Source of the DNA: Rhynchonema sp. JSB1_4
Lineage: Eukaryota; Nematoda; Chromadorea; Monhysterida; Xyalidae
Assembly: GCA_030248065.1 (NCBI GenBank)
Contig: JASAMV010004766.1
Span: 62,001 to 126,000, forward strand
DNA length: 64,000 nt
Reading direction: 5' to 3'
The notes beneath the pieces were generated by a model. The model was not told the DNA's origin, did not search any database, and saw only the letters and a list, made by a program, of their open reading frames with translations. This document shows positions 46,465-58,500 of the stretch, in pieces. Position numbers and translations under genes: made by a program. How positions within the stretch are numbered: the first letter of the stretch is position 1; the number at the start of each line of letters is the position of its first letter.

Positions 46465-47620
46465 CATGATGTGACTAATATGCCTGATCACTAAACACAC
46501 AGGCTGGATAGGTTAGTCCACCAACTAACGGCACGAAATGCATGGGGTAGTCCGACAATTAACGTCACAAAATATACAGGCTAGTCCCCCGACGAACGGG
46601 CAAGACTGACGGGCAAGGGCGATCTCCGTCGACGCGTTGCGTCGCCGTCGATGCCCTTGAGTTTCAACACATAACGTGGCAAGTATGCCTAATCACTAAA
46701 CACACAGCCTGGATTGGTTAGCGCACCAACTAACGGCACGAAATGCACAGGCTAGTCCAGTGGTGTCGTTGGGAAATCAAAAAGTCAGGATACCGGATAC
46801 CCAAAATCCAAAATTTTCGGATACCGGATACCCAAAATGAAAAATGTCGGATACCAGGGGGGGGGGTTGCTCCCTAAAATAAAAAATCTCGGATACCCAG
46901 GGGGGGTTGTTCAAAAAAGGTCAATTTTTTAAGAGGAAAATCGAGCAAAATCGGTGTTGAAAGCGCAAAAAAATGGTCATTTTGGGGGTTATGCTTGCGC
47001 TAGCAAGCGATCTTGAGCATTTTGGAGGTAAAAATGGGCGATTTTCCGGTTTTCGGAAAAATTTTATGGCAGGATACCCCTGGACAAAAAGTCAGGATAC
47101 CGGATACCCCTGGGTGAAAAAATCAAGATACCGGATACCGGATACTAGGGGGGGGGGGCCCCCCCCCGGCCCCCCCCCCCCAACCACACCACTGGGCTAG
47201 TCCGACAATTAACGTCAAAAAATATACAGGCTGGTCCCCCGATCAACGGGCAAGACTGACGGGCAAGGGCGATCTCCGTCGACGCGTTGCGTCGCCGTCG
47301 ATGCCCTTGAGTGTCAATACAAGACATGACTAATATCTCTAAACACAAAACACACAGGCTGGATTGGTTAGTCCAACAACTAACGGCACGAAATGCACAG
47401 GCTAGTCCGACAATTAACGTCATAAAACACAGATTGGACAGGCTGTTGATTGACTGTACACAATACAACATTAGAAGTACTGGCTGGCGTCACAAAAAGG
47501 ATAGTCCCTCAACTAACATCACAAAACGCAGGCTGGACAGGCTACTCCTCCAACTAACGGGCAAAAGCGATCTCCGTCGGCTCGCTGCGTCGCCGTCGAT
47601 AGCACTTGGCAAAATAGAAA
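46464..47620. repeat. ~205 bp satellite B
   Basis: Three imperfect units starting near 46464, 46669 and 47313. Each has AACTAACGGCACGAAATGCA, a CAGGCTAGTCCGACAATTAA segment and a GC-rich CGTCGACGCGTTGCGTCGCC palindromic end. The second unit is split by a MITE, the third has an extra partial duplication. 47621-48179 beyond it shows nothing recognisable apart from a repeated ACGAAATCGCTTA. Confidence 0.9.
46758..47194. mobile_element. hAT-type MITE with perfect 8 bp target duplication
   Basis: 437 bp element with ends CAGTGGTGTCGTTGGG and CCAACCACACCACTG, flanked on both sides by GGCTAGTC (46750-46757 and 47195-47202). The intact empty site is present in the neighbouring satellite unit near 47400. 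Subterminal arms are runs of GGATACCGGATACCC in opposite orientations, and G/C homopolymers lie near the right end. No transposase. Confidence 0.93.
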
Positions 47621-48179
47621 TTATCCATGATTTGTCTTCTTAATTTCATAAAAAGACTCGGCTTCAATCAGAAAGCCATAACTTTACGAAACCCGCACCA
47701 AATAAAACAAACAAGAATGCACAGCATGATCAAGCGTGAGAAAAATCACACATAATAATAAACTTTCACACGCGCAACTTTCCCACGGGGGATTAACAAA
47801 GCTTATCACAACCAATCAGCTAAGAGATTAGTGTCGCGCAAAGAAATGGGAGCGCGGCAGTTGAAATCATGCGCTTATATGCACGAAATCGCTTATATCA
47901 ATTTACACACCTTTCACGAAATCGCTTACAACGACCACACATGCTTTTAAGTCCGACCTACGCTCGGGAATTCAAATTAACACATGTGAAACGATCCATT
48001 ATAAGCATACTTTCAGTTTTAACGTGACTCTCACGTAGCTCTCAAACTCTCAAAATCAAAACTGTCAAGCTGCAAACCAGCCACGCTCAGTCCAACACAG
48101 CCGCCGCACACTTATTCGAAAACAATCAAACTATCACACAAAATCAACTGAATCCTGAATCGCACCCAAATTCCACCGT

Positions 48180-48770
48180 TTTTGGGTGACCCAAAAACCC
48201 GTTTTTACACGGTGGACCGATCTGAATGTTTCACACTTCTTTGACCTGCAGACGTACTCTCAAAAACAATCAAAACATCGCTCAACGCAATCCACATTAA
48301 GCCGTGCCAACCTCGCAAACCTGAACTCGAGCACAAATTTTACCACTTTGTGGGTGACCCAAAAACCGGATTTTACAAGGTGGACTGATCTGAAATTTCC
48401 ACACTTCATTAACCTCCAGACGGACTCACAAAAACAATCAAAACACCACTCAACACAAACCACGTTAAACCACGCCAACCTCGCGAACCTGAACTCGAAC
48501 ACAAATTTCACCGCTTTTTGAGTGACCCAAAAAACCGGTTTTTACAGGGTGGACCGATCTGAACTTTTCACACTTCTTTGACCTCCAGACAGACTGAAAA
48601 ACAGCGAAAACATCGCTCAACCCAAACCACATTAAACCACGCCAACCTCGCAAACCGGAACTCGAACACAAATTTTAGCACTTTTTGGGTGACCCAAAAA
48701 CCCGTTTTTACAGGGTGGACCAATCTGAAGTTTTCATCACTTTCAAACCCGCAGACAGGCTCTCCAAACC
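48180..48770. repeat. ~168 bp satellite C
   Basis: GGGTGACCCAAAAA recurs at 48184, 48351, 48519 and 48686 (167-168 bp spacing). Each unit has GGTGGACCGATCTGAA and CCAACCTCGCAAACC segments. A period divisible by three (168) explains the open frames on both strands. Confidence 0.93.
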
Positions 48771-48774
48771 AATC

Positions 48775-49090
48775 AAACTATCAACCAAAACAAGTCACAC
48801 ACGGTCAGAATAATGCTCACAAAAACACTAGTTGTCCGACTAACCACCAAAAACTAAGTGAAACTTCACCGGCCGTTTTCTCGCGATAGAAGCGATATTA
48901 TTTTTTTGTACATAGATAGCCGCGCTCCCCACGACTAGACGAATCGAACGATACATGGTCATCGAACGACTAGACGAATCGAACCACACACGGTCAGAAT
49001 AATGCTCACAAAAAATAGTCGTCCGGCTAACCACCAGTGAAACATCACCGGCCGTTTTCTCGCGATAGAAGCGATATTAATTTATGGTAC
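48775..49090. repeat. Two tandem units with CACCGGCCGTTTTCTCGCGA
   Basis: ACACGGTCAGAATAATGCTC through GCGATAGAAGCGATATTA occurs at about 48787-48900 and 48970-49080. 49091-49553 resembles a diverged version of the satellite C flank, then non-repetitive sequence with no gene. Confidence 0.8.
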
Positions 49091-49553
49091 ATCGTGGCCG
49101 TCCTGACCCACCACTAGACGAATCGAACGATATACGACTTGCCCGGCCTGATTCAGGATCCTTAGCGCGGTTGTCAACTGTCGCACTTTATGTTGCCGCC
49201 GGACACACGATTTTTCGGGTGGCTGAAAAACACCTTTCCACTGGGTGGATCGAGCTGAAATTTTCAGCGTTTTGTAACGGCTGGACTCCCACTCCAAAAC
49301 AATCAAAACATCATTAAAAACCAATCACACGTCACCACGCCAGAACCCCCGTTTTTAACACACAAGGTATAGGCAAAAACCACTAAATCCAGCCTGGTGA
49401 TGTTTCACTTGAGAATTTCGAAAAAAATTTCCGCGGTCTCTCATCCTATCGAACTGTCCTTCCGATAGACATATTACTAACCCCGCAACGCAAAACCGCG
49501 ATCGTTCGGTTCCCAACCAAGGTATACGGAGGCTAACGGCCGTTAACCCCGTG

Positions 49554-49805
49554 ATACCCAATACCCAATACCAATACCAACCCAATACCCAATACTCAAT
49601 ACCAATACCAACCCAATACCAAACCCAATACCAGGCACTTCAGTAGTATTGATCTGGTATTGGGTATTGGTTGGTATTGGTATTGGGTCTCACCCGGTAT
49701 TGGTATTGGGTATTGGTATTGGGTCACCAATTTGGTATTGGTATTGGGTATTGGTACAGGGCCGGTATTGGTATTGGGTATTGGTATTGGGTGTCAAAAG
49801 TGGTA
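49554..49805. repeat. Palindromic (GGTATTG)n array
   Basis: Units of CCAATACC/CCCAATACC to about 49645, then the same motif as GGTATTGGTATTGGG to 49805, with the turn near 49650. A single strand of this array would fold on itself. Confidence 0.9.
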
Positions 49806-49816
49806 TTGTGCCCAGG

Positions 49817-50340
49817 CCTAATACTGATCACTGACTTGCTGAATCCGTCAGAAATTTTAGTATTTTTGACAAAAAACCCCACTTTTTCAGTAAAATAAGT
49901 CACTTCAGAAGCTTCGGGCCGGGGTGCCCGGCCCGGCCCGAGCCAAAAGCCCAAAATCGCGGCCCGGCCCGGCCCGAGCTCGGGCCGGCCCGATTGCGAC
50001 CTCTGGTTGATTGCAGGCAGGCTTTTTTGGTGGTACAGTAGTAGGTTGATTGCTGCAAAGCAAAGGCCTGGGTATGGGTAGCTACTGCTTCTTTCTTCAA
50101 AACGATGACTGAAAAGATCAAGAACTAGGAAATGTTATTGCGCGAAGCGCAAAAATTTTGAAAATTTTGGTTCAAAAAATGGTAATTTCGTTCAAATTTA
50201 GGCATACCGGGCCGGGCTGCTCGGCCCGGCCCGGCCCGGTCCCCCCAAATCTCCGGCCCGGCCCGGCCCGGTCGACCAACTCCAAAATCGCGGCCCGGAT
50301 CGGTACCCGGGCCGGCCCGTTTCCGATCTCTGGTTGACGC
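49817..50340. repeat. GGCCCG-rich MITE fragments
   Basis: Two GC-rich blocks, 49909-49999 (ends CAGAAGCTTCGGGCC and ATTGCGACCTCTG) and about 50205-50335 (ends near GATCTCTGG). Both are made of GGCCCGGCCC repeats in inverted orientation. The left flank (CTGATCACTGACTTGCTGAA) recurs at the foldback 55093-55372. No target duplication seen. Confidence 0.75.
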
Positions 50341-50387
50341 GATGCGGATGCGGAGATAGAATTCACACAAACGGAATCCAATCCAAC

Positions 50388-50794
50388 CAGTGTAGTTCCT
50401 GGGGGGGGGGAGGGGGGTCCCCCCCTAAGGTACACTAACCGCCGCGACCAAGGTACACTAGTACACTAACCGCCGCGCCAGGTACACTAACCGCCTCAAT
50501 TTTTGCCCAAAATAGACATTTTTAGGCCTAAAATGGGCATTTTTAGGCCTGAAATGGGTGATTTTTAGGTCAATGTTGTCAAAAGTCGCCAAAATACCCT
50601 TTTTATGGAGAATTTTTTCCAAAAAAAGGTAAAAAATCGGTCAAATTTTCTACCTCAAAAAGTGACTTTTTCCTGATTTTGGGTCTTCCCCCAACCCCCC
50701 CCCCCCTTCCTCCCCCCCAGGGAGGTACACTAACCGCCGCACGGAAAAAAGGGGTAGGTACACTAACCGCCGCGCCGGACCAGGAACTACACTG
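50388..50794. mobile_element. hAT-like MITE 'CAGTGTAG' copy 1, with 8 bp target duplication
   Basis: 407 bp, terminal inverted repeats CAGTGTAGTTCCTGG / CCAGGAACTACACTG, flanked by AATCCAAC at 50380-50387 and 50795-50802. The interior has several GGTACACTAACCGCCGC units near both ends and a central AT-rich part with AAATACCCTTTTTATGGAGA. Confidence 0.93.
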
Positions 50795-51084
50795 AATCCA
50801 ACTGACGCGAAACCGCCGTATCCTAATTGTGTTCAGGTCTCGTTTCAGGCTTTAAATTAGGCGTGGACATGAGCAGTGTAGTTCCTGGTCCGGAGGGGGA
50901 ACAGGCGGTACCCCCCTTTTTTCGGAGGGGGAACAGGCGTACCGTATTGTCGGAAATAGAACCCCCCATTAATTGACCCCCCATTAATTGAACCCCCCTA
51001 AATGGCTCGAAATCAAAAATAGAACCCCCATTAATTGACCCTCATTAATAGAATAGAACCCCACCCCAACCTTCGCCGTACCAC

Positions 51085-51440
51085 TAGCGTTTTCAGCATG
51101 AACGAGGTCAGACTTATTGGTCTAAACGATTTTGCCTGAGAGTAATCTTCCTTACCGGGTTTTGGTATGAAGATTACTTTTGCTTTTTTCCACATTTTTG
51201 GCATGTATGCCCATGCCAAACATGATTGAAACATCAAAGTGAGTGTAGGTTTCAGTTCCACCAGTCCTTGTTGTAAAAGAGCTGGAAAAATCCCATCCTC
51301 ACCTGCAGCTTTATATGGCCTGAATGTTTTTATCGCCCATTCGACTTTGTTTTCGCTCACAATTTCCTCTGCCAGCCTCCAGTCGTCCGAGCGACCGAAT
51401 TCTGAAGTAGGAGTGGGCGGTACAGCTTCATAAGAGAGAA
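51085..51440 (-). pseudogene. Inverted 5' segment of the LINE (start of RT domain)
   Basis: On the minus strand it encodes the region just before and at the start of the RT: EWAIKTFRPYKAAGEDGIFP, MPKMWKKAKVIFIPKPGK and SFRPISLTSFMLKTL. This should directly precede the plus-strand HPNQHAYQAGKSTETALH at 51462 onward. A few codons between the two pieces are missing. Confidence 0.88.
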
Positions 51441-51444
51441 TGTT

Positions 51445-53502
51445 TTGAAAAACATTCCGATACATCCGAACCAACATGCTTACCAGGCCGGTAAATCCAC
51501 AGAAACAGCACTTCACTGTGTAGTTTCTAGATTGGAACAAGCGGTCATGGTAAAAAAACAATACTGTATTGGAGCTTTCATAGATGTGGAGGGAGCGTTT
51601 GATAACGCGCCCTTCGCGCTGATCAAATCTGAGCTCAAACGGAGACATGTTCCCAGCCCTATCAGAGCGTGGATTGCTCAGATGCTGGAAACAAGAACAG
51701 TCCAGGTTGAATTAAATGGTGAAAAATTAGGAGCTATAACCACAAGGGGATGCGCACAGGGAGGAGTCCTGTCACCCCTGATCTGGTGTTTAATAATGGA
51801 CAAGCTTATTCTTGAAATCTTGACCAAAACCAACCTCTATATCCAAGCCTATGCTGATGATGCAGTCCTGCTAGCAAGCGGCACTGATCTTTCGCAACTA
51901 TGTGCTGATATGCAGGAAGGACTAAACGTTGCAGCTACATGGTGTCACAATAACGGGTTCAGAGTGAATCCTGATAAAACAGAAGTGGTCGTTTTTACCA
52001 AAAAACGACTACGCATCGGCATACAGCCGATAAAAATTGGAAACAAAGTGATAAAAATGACAGAAACCGTAAAGTTTCTGGGCATAACCATAGATAGTAA
52101 GCTAACCTGGCGTCAACACATAGAAAAACAGTGTAAAAAAGCAACCATCAGTTTGTTTCAATGCAGAAGGATTGCTAGTGGAAACTGGGGATTGCAGCCA
52201 AGAGTATGCCTCTGGGTGTATAACTGTGTCATAAAACCTATGCTGCTATATGGCTCGGTCGTATGGTGGCAAAGAACGAACTTAATCACTGTGAAAAAGC
52301 TGCTAGGGAAGGTGCAACGCCTAGGCTGCCTTTTCATTACAGGTGCTTTCAAATCAACACCGACGGCTGCGCTTGAAACATTACTGTGTCTGGCGCCGCT
52401 GGATCTGGTCGCAAAATCACAAGCGATGCTGTGTGCGTCGCGGCTGGTAAACACAGGTATGTGGGATACGGTGACTGGGGCAAAAACTAGTCATACCTGC
52501 ATAGTAGACGAAATAGCCGAGAATGTTCCAGTCCTGGGTATGCCCAGGGACAGGATGGTTAAAAAACTAAATTTCCATGATGCCTACAAAGTAGACATCA
52601 GAGACAAAGCGTTTTTCGAAGAATATGGTGCCAATTGGGTCGAAAATCATGCGGGCATTAAGGTTTTTACCGATGGTGCGAAGCACATGATAAATGGGTG
52701 CACTGGAGCGGGAGTAGCGCTTCGGGACACTAACAAAAGCTTCGGCCTGGGGCAAAATGCAACTGTCTATCAGGCTGAAACATTTGCCATTCTGAAGGCT
52801 GCAGAACAGCTGCAGAGCCAACTAATTAGGCGCAACGAAATAACGATCTTCAGCGACTGCAGATCTGCTCTACAATCCCTAAAACGATGTGAAACAACAT
52901 CGAAATTGGTGCAAGAATGTCGTGATAAGCTGAACGAGGTTGGTTCAGAGAATCACTTGTCCTTGAAATGGATACCGGGGCACTCGGGCATCGAGGGAAA
53001 CATGAGAGCGGATGAATTGGCCAGGAAAGGCCGGTACAAACCGCTCCAAGGACCAGAGCCAGCCCTAGGTTTGGCTTCGAGCGTATGCAAGAGGAGCGTA
53101 AAACGCTGGCTCCTGGAGGGCCTGCAAAACAAATGGATGTCTGAGTCCAGATGCAGACAGAGCAAACTGTTTATTAAAAATGTTGATATCTATAAAACAA
53201 AGGCCCTGCTGTCCCTAAACAGACAACAACTCAGGAACATGGTGGGGGTGTTCACGGGACACTGTGCTGTGAGTAAACACCTGCACATAATAGGTCTTGC
53301 GGACAGTCCGACCTGCGATGCATGCGGGCTCGATGCAGAGTCAGCCGAACATTATATCTGCACATGTCGCACGTACAGGCATATCCGAGCAGAATTGCTT
53401 GGTGGTCAAACAGTGACTTGTGAAGATGTACAAGACATGAAAGTGCAGTATATTGCAGCTTTTATAAAGCGAACAGAGCGTTTCGAACAAGCAGAGGAAT
53501 AG
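51445..53502 (+). pseudogene. LINE ORF2 remainder: RT, RNase H and C-terminal zinc motif
   Basis: Open for 685 codons with no proper start, because the 5' part is inverted. RT motifs: HAYQAGKSTETALH, FIDVEGAFDNAPF, GCAQGGVLSPLIW, YADD (51850-51861), and KFLGITIDSKLTW. An RNase H domain follows: KVFTDGAK (about 52663), AETFAILKAAEQL, FSDCRSALQSL, and WIPGHSGIEGNMRADELA. A C-terminal CDACGLDAESAEHYICTC zinc motif ends the protein. RT plus RNase H places it in the I/Jockey-related group (I, LOA or R1 type) and sets it apart from the CR1/L2-like LINE at 14860. The frame is intact, so the insertion is young. Confidence 0.9.
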
Positions 53503-54377
53503 ACAACCTAATCCTTTGAAGCAACTGGCGCAAAAACATAGCTCTTGTATTTTTCACTTCATTTTACAGGATCAACGCAGCCATTTTCTTATGGGCAAGG
53601 TGCAATAATCGCAAACTAACGCGATTCAAGCATTTGAAAGTGCAAACTTTCTGGCCCAATGAAACTACTACTACTCGCCGTACCACAGATTAGTGGTACG
53701 GTAAGGCTGTGTTGTTGTGTCAATGTCAAACGTTGTTTAAGCTTGCGTACACAACAGAATACTGCTTTTTAAGCATAATAGCCGCTGTTAAAGTTAGAAA
53801 ATACCGAAAACAAGCCATTTTTAGGGGCATTATTAACAATGATTTTTTTCGTCGGGGGGCCAAATGAAAAATATAACCCCCCAATAATTGACCCCCCCAT
53901 AAATTGAACCCCCCGACCCCAGTGAAAAAATAGGCCCCCCCGGGTTCTATTTCCGACAATACGGTACCCACCTGGGGGGGGAAGGGGGGGAGGACCCAGA
54001 TTTGGAGAAAAGTCATTTTTTGAGGTCGAAAATTTGGCTCATTTTTGCCCCTTTTAGGAAAAAAATTTCAATAAAAAGGGTATTTTGGCGATTTTTGACG
54101 ACATTGACCGAAGAATCACTCATTTTATGCCTAAAATTAAAAATGCCTATTTTAGGCCAAAATTTGCCTATTTTAGGTAAAAATTGGGGGAGCAGACGTA
54201 CCCGGAGGGGGAACAGTGGGGCAGGCGTACCATGGAGGGGGAACAGACGAACCCGAGGAGGGGACCCCCCTCCCCCCCAGGAACTACACTGGACATGAGA
54301 AATGTGCATAGGTATTGGTCTTTCTGGCTGGGGCTCAGGGCAAAGGGCGCAATCGGGCCGGGCCGGGTCCCGGGTCG

Positions 54378-54766
54378 CAGTGTACTTCCTGGGGGGTCCC
54401 CCCTAAGGTACTCTAACCGCCGCGACCAAGGTACGGTACACTAGTACACTAACCGCCGCGCCAGGTACACTAACCGCCTCAATTTTTGCCCAAAATAGGC
54501 ATTTTTAGGCCTAAAATGGACATTTTTAGGCCTAAAATGGGTGATTTTTAGGTCGATGCTGTCAAAATTCGCCAAAATACCCTTTTTATGGAGAATTTTT
54601 TCCAAAAAGGGCCAAAAATCGGTCAAATTTTCTACCTCAAAAAGCGACTTTTTCCTGGATTTGGGTCTTCCCCCCTTCCCCCCCCAGGGAGGTACACTAA
54701 CCGCCGCACGAAAAAAAGGGGTAGGTAAGGTACACTAACCGCCGTGCCGGACCAGGAACTACACTG
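54378..54766. mobile_element. hAT-like MITE 'CAGTGTAG' copy 3
   Basis: 389 bp, ends CAGTGTACTTCCTGG and CCAGGAACTACACTG. The interior closely follows copy 1 (GTACACTAACCGCC units, AAATACCCTTTTTATGGAGA). The flanking 8-mers do not match, so one side has been rearranged, possibly by the GGGCCGGGCC block just before it. Confidence 0.88.
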
Positions 54767-54939
54767 CTTGGTAGTGGTGTACAGGTACATTTATGCACGT
54801 TTGTTGTTCGTTCAGAGCACATAATACGCCTCCTACTGACGAATAGACACGAATAAATGCGATTACAAGCGAAAAGACATCCTTTCAAACCCCTTTCTGG
54901 GGGTTTTTGGGGGGTATTTCTGGGAATAATTTTTCAGGT

Positions 54940-55060
54940 TCGGGTCAGTGAATTAATAGAGGCCCCCCCCCGGAATAGAGCCCCCTGTAATAGAGCCCCC
55001 CAAAATGGGGTCAGTGAGTTAATAGAGCCCCCTTCTATTTAGGTTTTTACGGTAATCTAT
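54940..55060. repeat. ATTAATAGAGCCCCC repeats
   Basis: Four to five short units such as GGGTCAGTGAATTAATAGAG and AATAGAGCCCCCTGTAATAG. They resemble the subterminal repeats of the TA-flanked element at 50942-53964 and may be a remnant of it. Confidence 0.65.
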
Positions 55061-55092
55061 TTTTTGGTTGAAAACTCATTGTTTTCCATGAA

Positions 55093-55372
55093 AAAGTCGT
55101 CAGATAGACAATAACTGATCACTTACTTGCCGAATCCGTCAGAAATTTTAGTATTTTTGACAAAAAAATCCGTCACTTCAGAACAGAGGTCGCAATCGGG
55201 CCGGCCCGACCTCGGGCCGGGCCGGGCCGGAGATTTGGAGGGTCGGGCCGGGCCGGGCACCCCGGCCCGAAGCTTCTGAAGCGACTTATTTTACTGAAAA
55301 AGTAGGGTTTTTTGTCAAAAATACTAAAATTTCTGACGGATTCAGCAAGTAAGTGATCAGTATTGTCCAGTG
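55093..55372. mobile_element. Foldback element with GGGCCGG core, just upstream of SCAMP
   Basis: Long terminal inverted repeats (CTGATCACTTACTTGC, then TCAGAAATTTTAGTATTTTT on both sides in opposite orientation) around a GGGCCGGGCC core with ends CAGAGGTCGCAATCGGG and CCCGAAGCTTCTG. The core looks like a separate MITE inserted into the foldback. It lies about 215 bp upstream of the SCAMP start codon. Confidence 0.8.
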
Positions 55373-55585
55373 GTGTGGCTACCCAGGCGTGCAATCAACC
55401 ACCAGAAAGGCCTGCAATCAACCTACCTGCAGTTTTCTATACTTAAGCGTGGATGTGGACTTAGGTTGTAAACTCTTAAACTCGAGACGAGATCTCCACT
55501 CCCTCCAGGTGTTCTTTTCAGTTGTTGGATTGGATTCTCAACAACGCAAACAAAGGAGAATCGTCAGTCAAGCAAACGGTCGAAG

Positions 55586-58500
55586 ATGGCAAATTTGAAC
55601 GACAACCCATTTGGAGACCCTTTTTCGGTTGGTTTTTTACCATGTTAGTTTACTTTGCATTTGGAGGTGCCAAAGAGAAAATAAATTGCCGGTAATTTTT
55701 TCGGGCAACTTGTGTAATCGAAAATTACTGGGTAAAACAGACTACAAACGCACTTGGAGCTTACAAACTGCTCATTTAGAGCTGTTTAGCACTGATTTAC
55801 GGTGGTTTTGACAACATTATTTCGCGACGTTGGAAAGTTTCTCGGGAATTTTTGAAAAAACCGTTTTTTCCAAAAGTTGTCACCTGGGAAAATTGCCGGG
55901 AAAACAAAAACGTATTTTTCCTGGCCTCGGAAAAAACGGTTTTTTTCGAAAAAAAGCTTTTTTTTCGGCCTGCAAGTATAGCTGGCCTGGATTGTCAGAG
56001 TCGGGGCAGGTGTCGCAATCAGGGCCGCGCCGGGTTTGTGCCGGCTGGCTTAAATCTCCGCCCCGGCTCGAACCAAAAGCCCAAATTCGCCGCCCAATGG
56101 CGAGCGACCTCTCATTTGGGGACGATTGTGCCGGCCGTCCGAAAAGACCCGACATCACCAAAATTATTGAAAAATTGACGGTTGTTGGTCTTGTGTTTTG
56201 TGTTGTTAGCTGTTCTAAACCGCGACATTATCATCAAAAACCGTCACCTTTGAAACAAAAAAATTGGCCTCAGCGACGGTTTGTAAAGTAAAACTACGCC
56301 AACACGAGCCCGATTTCGGAGCTGGCAAAATGGTGAAACATTCATGACGTGGCTGCTGATTTGGGAAACGTTACACGTTGTGGCATACAACGTGGAGCAT
56401 GATGATTTTCTCTTTCTTTGCGTTTTGCAAGTTCACCACCTCCGAAATCGGGCTCGTGTTTGCGTAGTTTGCCTATATATAAAAATCGACACAAAAAAGG
56501 TGTGGTGACAAGACTACGCCAACACGAGCTCGATTTCGGAGTCGGCGAATCAGTGAAACATTGATATGTGGCTTGGCTGCTGATTTGGGAATCGTTACAC
56601 GTTGTGGAATGCAACGTGGTGCATGAGGGGTTTTTCGTTCTTTTCGTTTTGAGCACACAGCACCTGCGAAATCGGGCTCATGTTGGCGTAGTTTGGCTTT
56701 ACGTCGGGCCGAGTGCTCTTGTGGGAAGTGAGCGAGAGCGGAGTTTGAAACTCTGGCCGCGCCGTGATGTTCGACTTTGTGATCGGGCGGGGCGGCGGGT
56801 CAGCGTCGGGCCAAGTTTCAATTGAACGACAGTTGCCGTAAGCCCGTAAATATTCAGCGCCAAACTTCGGGTCTGTTGAGCGCTGATCATGGGCCATAAT
56901 TTGGCACATGTTTTCACGTGAACAGAGAAATGCTCATTTTTTTTATTCATATTTCAGGATCCAAGTGTGCAACAAGCAGCTCGTGCCAATCAGGGCACTG
57001 GTGTCGATGAATACAATCCGTTTGCGGACAACAATCGGCCGGCTGGAGCTACGGTGGGTTCGACCGGCTTTTTGTGTGACTGAGCACGATTATGGTGGGC
57101 AAGTGAATATTTTTTCGACCTTGAATGCCCAAAAATCGCGCGTAATCATGCACGAAAAGGAAGTTTTTGGCCAAGGTGATGTAAAGTGCTCCTTTCTTGC
57201 CCATTTTTAGGTAAAATTGTATGAAAAGGACACCCAATTTTCTACTTTTGAAGTGAGTATGTATCTGGTATCTTGCACGACAAGGCTATCTTCCTGCACC
57301 GTGATGCTGTTTGCTAGATACGACCTACTATTGCCAGTTAGCTCTTTGTTATCGTATTATACGTACACAGCTCTCCCTTCTCTTTACATGCATGTCAGCT
57401 TTTGAACAGGTTTAGAAATCCCGTCCGGAATTCCATAATTATCGAGAGTTTCGTTAAAGACTCTTGGATTGGATTTGTAATAATGTCTTTATTTTGGGTA
57501 CTGAGACAGTCAGCTGGCCGTTTTTGGGTCTCGCAAGCCCAAGACCAGTAACAAAAAAACACCAGCTCAGCTTATTTACTAACTTGCTTGATCATGAGCT
57601 GCCTGTTTTATGTCCACTGCATACAATACAATACGCGCTCGCACAAAACGTCACTGTGTGCGTGCACATACGTAGTAGCTCCTGTGCCTGTGTGTGGGAC
57701 TATGGTGTATTTACTTTTGCACAGAACTGCTTTGCTGGCGGGTAGCTTTCTAGCTATTGCTCTCCAAGCCCGTACCAAAGTAATATTCCGGGGAGCGTGT
57801 ATACATACATACACGTGTGTTCAAGTTCATGTGAAGCTTAGCAAGCAGCACGGTAAATCTTGCACTGGATTGTGTTTAGCCCCGAAGCATCAGATCAGGA
57901 ACGCATGATATCACTTCATGTGCTTCCGTGCACCATTACTTTCAGCTCCTGCCGGTCTGCCTTTATTTCGAAACTTGTGCCTGTGGCACAGCGCATCAAA
58001 GTTTTTTTTATGAATAGCGTTCTTGTTGCCAGGCGCTGTACAATGTGTTTTTTCTGTAACGTACTTACTGGTTGCATTGCACAAGCTCTCTATTTCACAG
58101 TTTACAAGGGACTTCTTTACACGGCAGACTAAGCCACTTTTTTCAAAAATGAACCCGGTACCGCTTGCACATATACAATCCAGGTTCGAATTGCATCTTT
58201 CCCGCCAATTTACGAGTGCAACCTAACGATCCTCAGGTGCTATACACAGACAGTCGCCAGGAAGCACAACAACACTAATCCCAGTCAAACATAAATCCAA
58301 CATATTCATTCACCGAAAATCGCAGGGTGTGCGCGGCGCGAGCAACCCCCCACCGGTGATGCAACCGAGCGCGCAGCCACCGTCCTATCAAGCCAACGCC
58401 GCACAACGACCTGGTGGCAATCAGGATGACCTGCTCAGACGTCAGGAGGTATTTTCTTGGTTTGGTTTTTTGTTATTATTTTTGTCTTATTTTTTTAAAT

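Larger units (their letters stand above)
51085..53675 (+). mobile_element. RNase H-bearing LINE insertion with inverted 5' end
   Basis: Bounded by an 11 bp target duplication CGCCGTACCAC (51074-51084 and 53676-53686). The 3' end is a short (ACT)n tail. The first ~355 bp (51085 to about 51440) are inverted relative to the rest, the usual signature of twin priming. The 5' part of the element (endonuclease) is missing. Confidence 0.9.
50942..53964. mobile_element. TA-flanked element with CCGTATTGTCGG ends, host of a LINE
   Basis: Terminal inverted repeats CCGTATTGTCGGAAATAGAA on both sides, with TA at 50940-50941 and 53965-53966, the target type of Tc1/mariner-like elements. Subterminal sequence is runs of ACCCCCCATTAATTG. 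Without the LINE it would be about 0.4 kb, so it is a MITE with no transposase. Confidence 0.82.
50874..54291. mobile_element. hAT-like MITE 'CAGTGTAG' copy 2, split by a nested insertion
   Basis: Same terminal repeats as copy 1 (reverse orientation interior), flanked by GACATGAG at 50866-50873 and 54292-54299. Its own sequence is 50874-50941 and about 53965-54291; everything between is a later insertion. Copy-specific GGAGGGGGAACAGGCG units replace the GTACACTAACCGCC units. Confidence 0.92.

Noticed and set aside
48186..49317. Repetitive ORFs on both strands in satellite C
   Set aside because: The 168 bp period is a multiple of three, which keeps frames open without coding meaning.
54378..54766. 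An 8 bp target duplication for MITE copy 3
   Set aside because: The flanking 8-mers (CCGGGTCG and CTTGGTAG) do not match.
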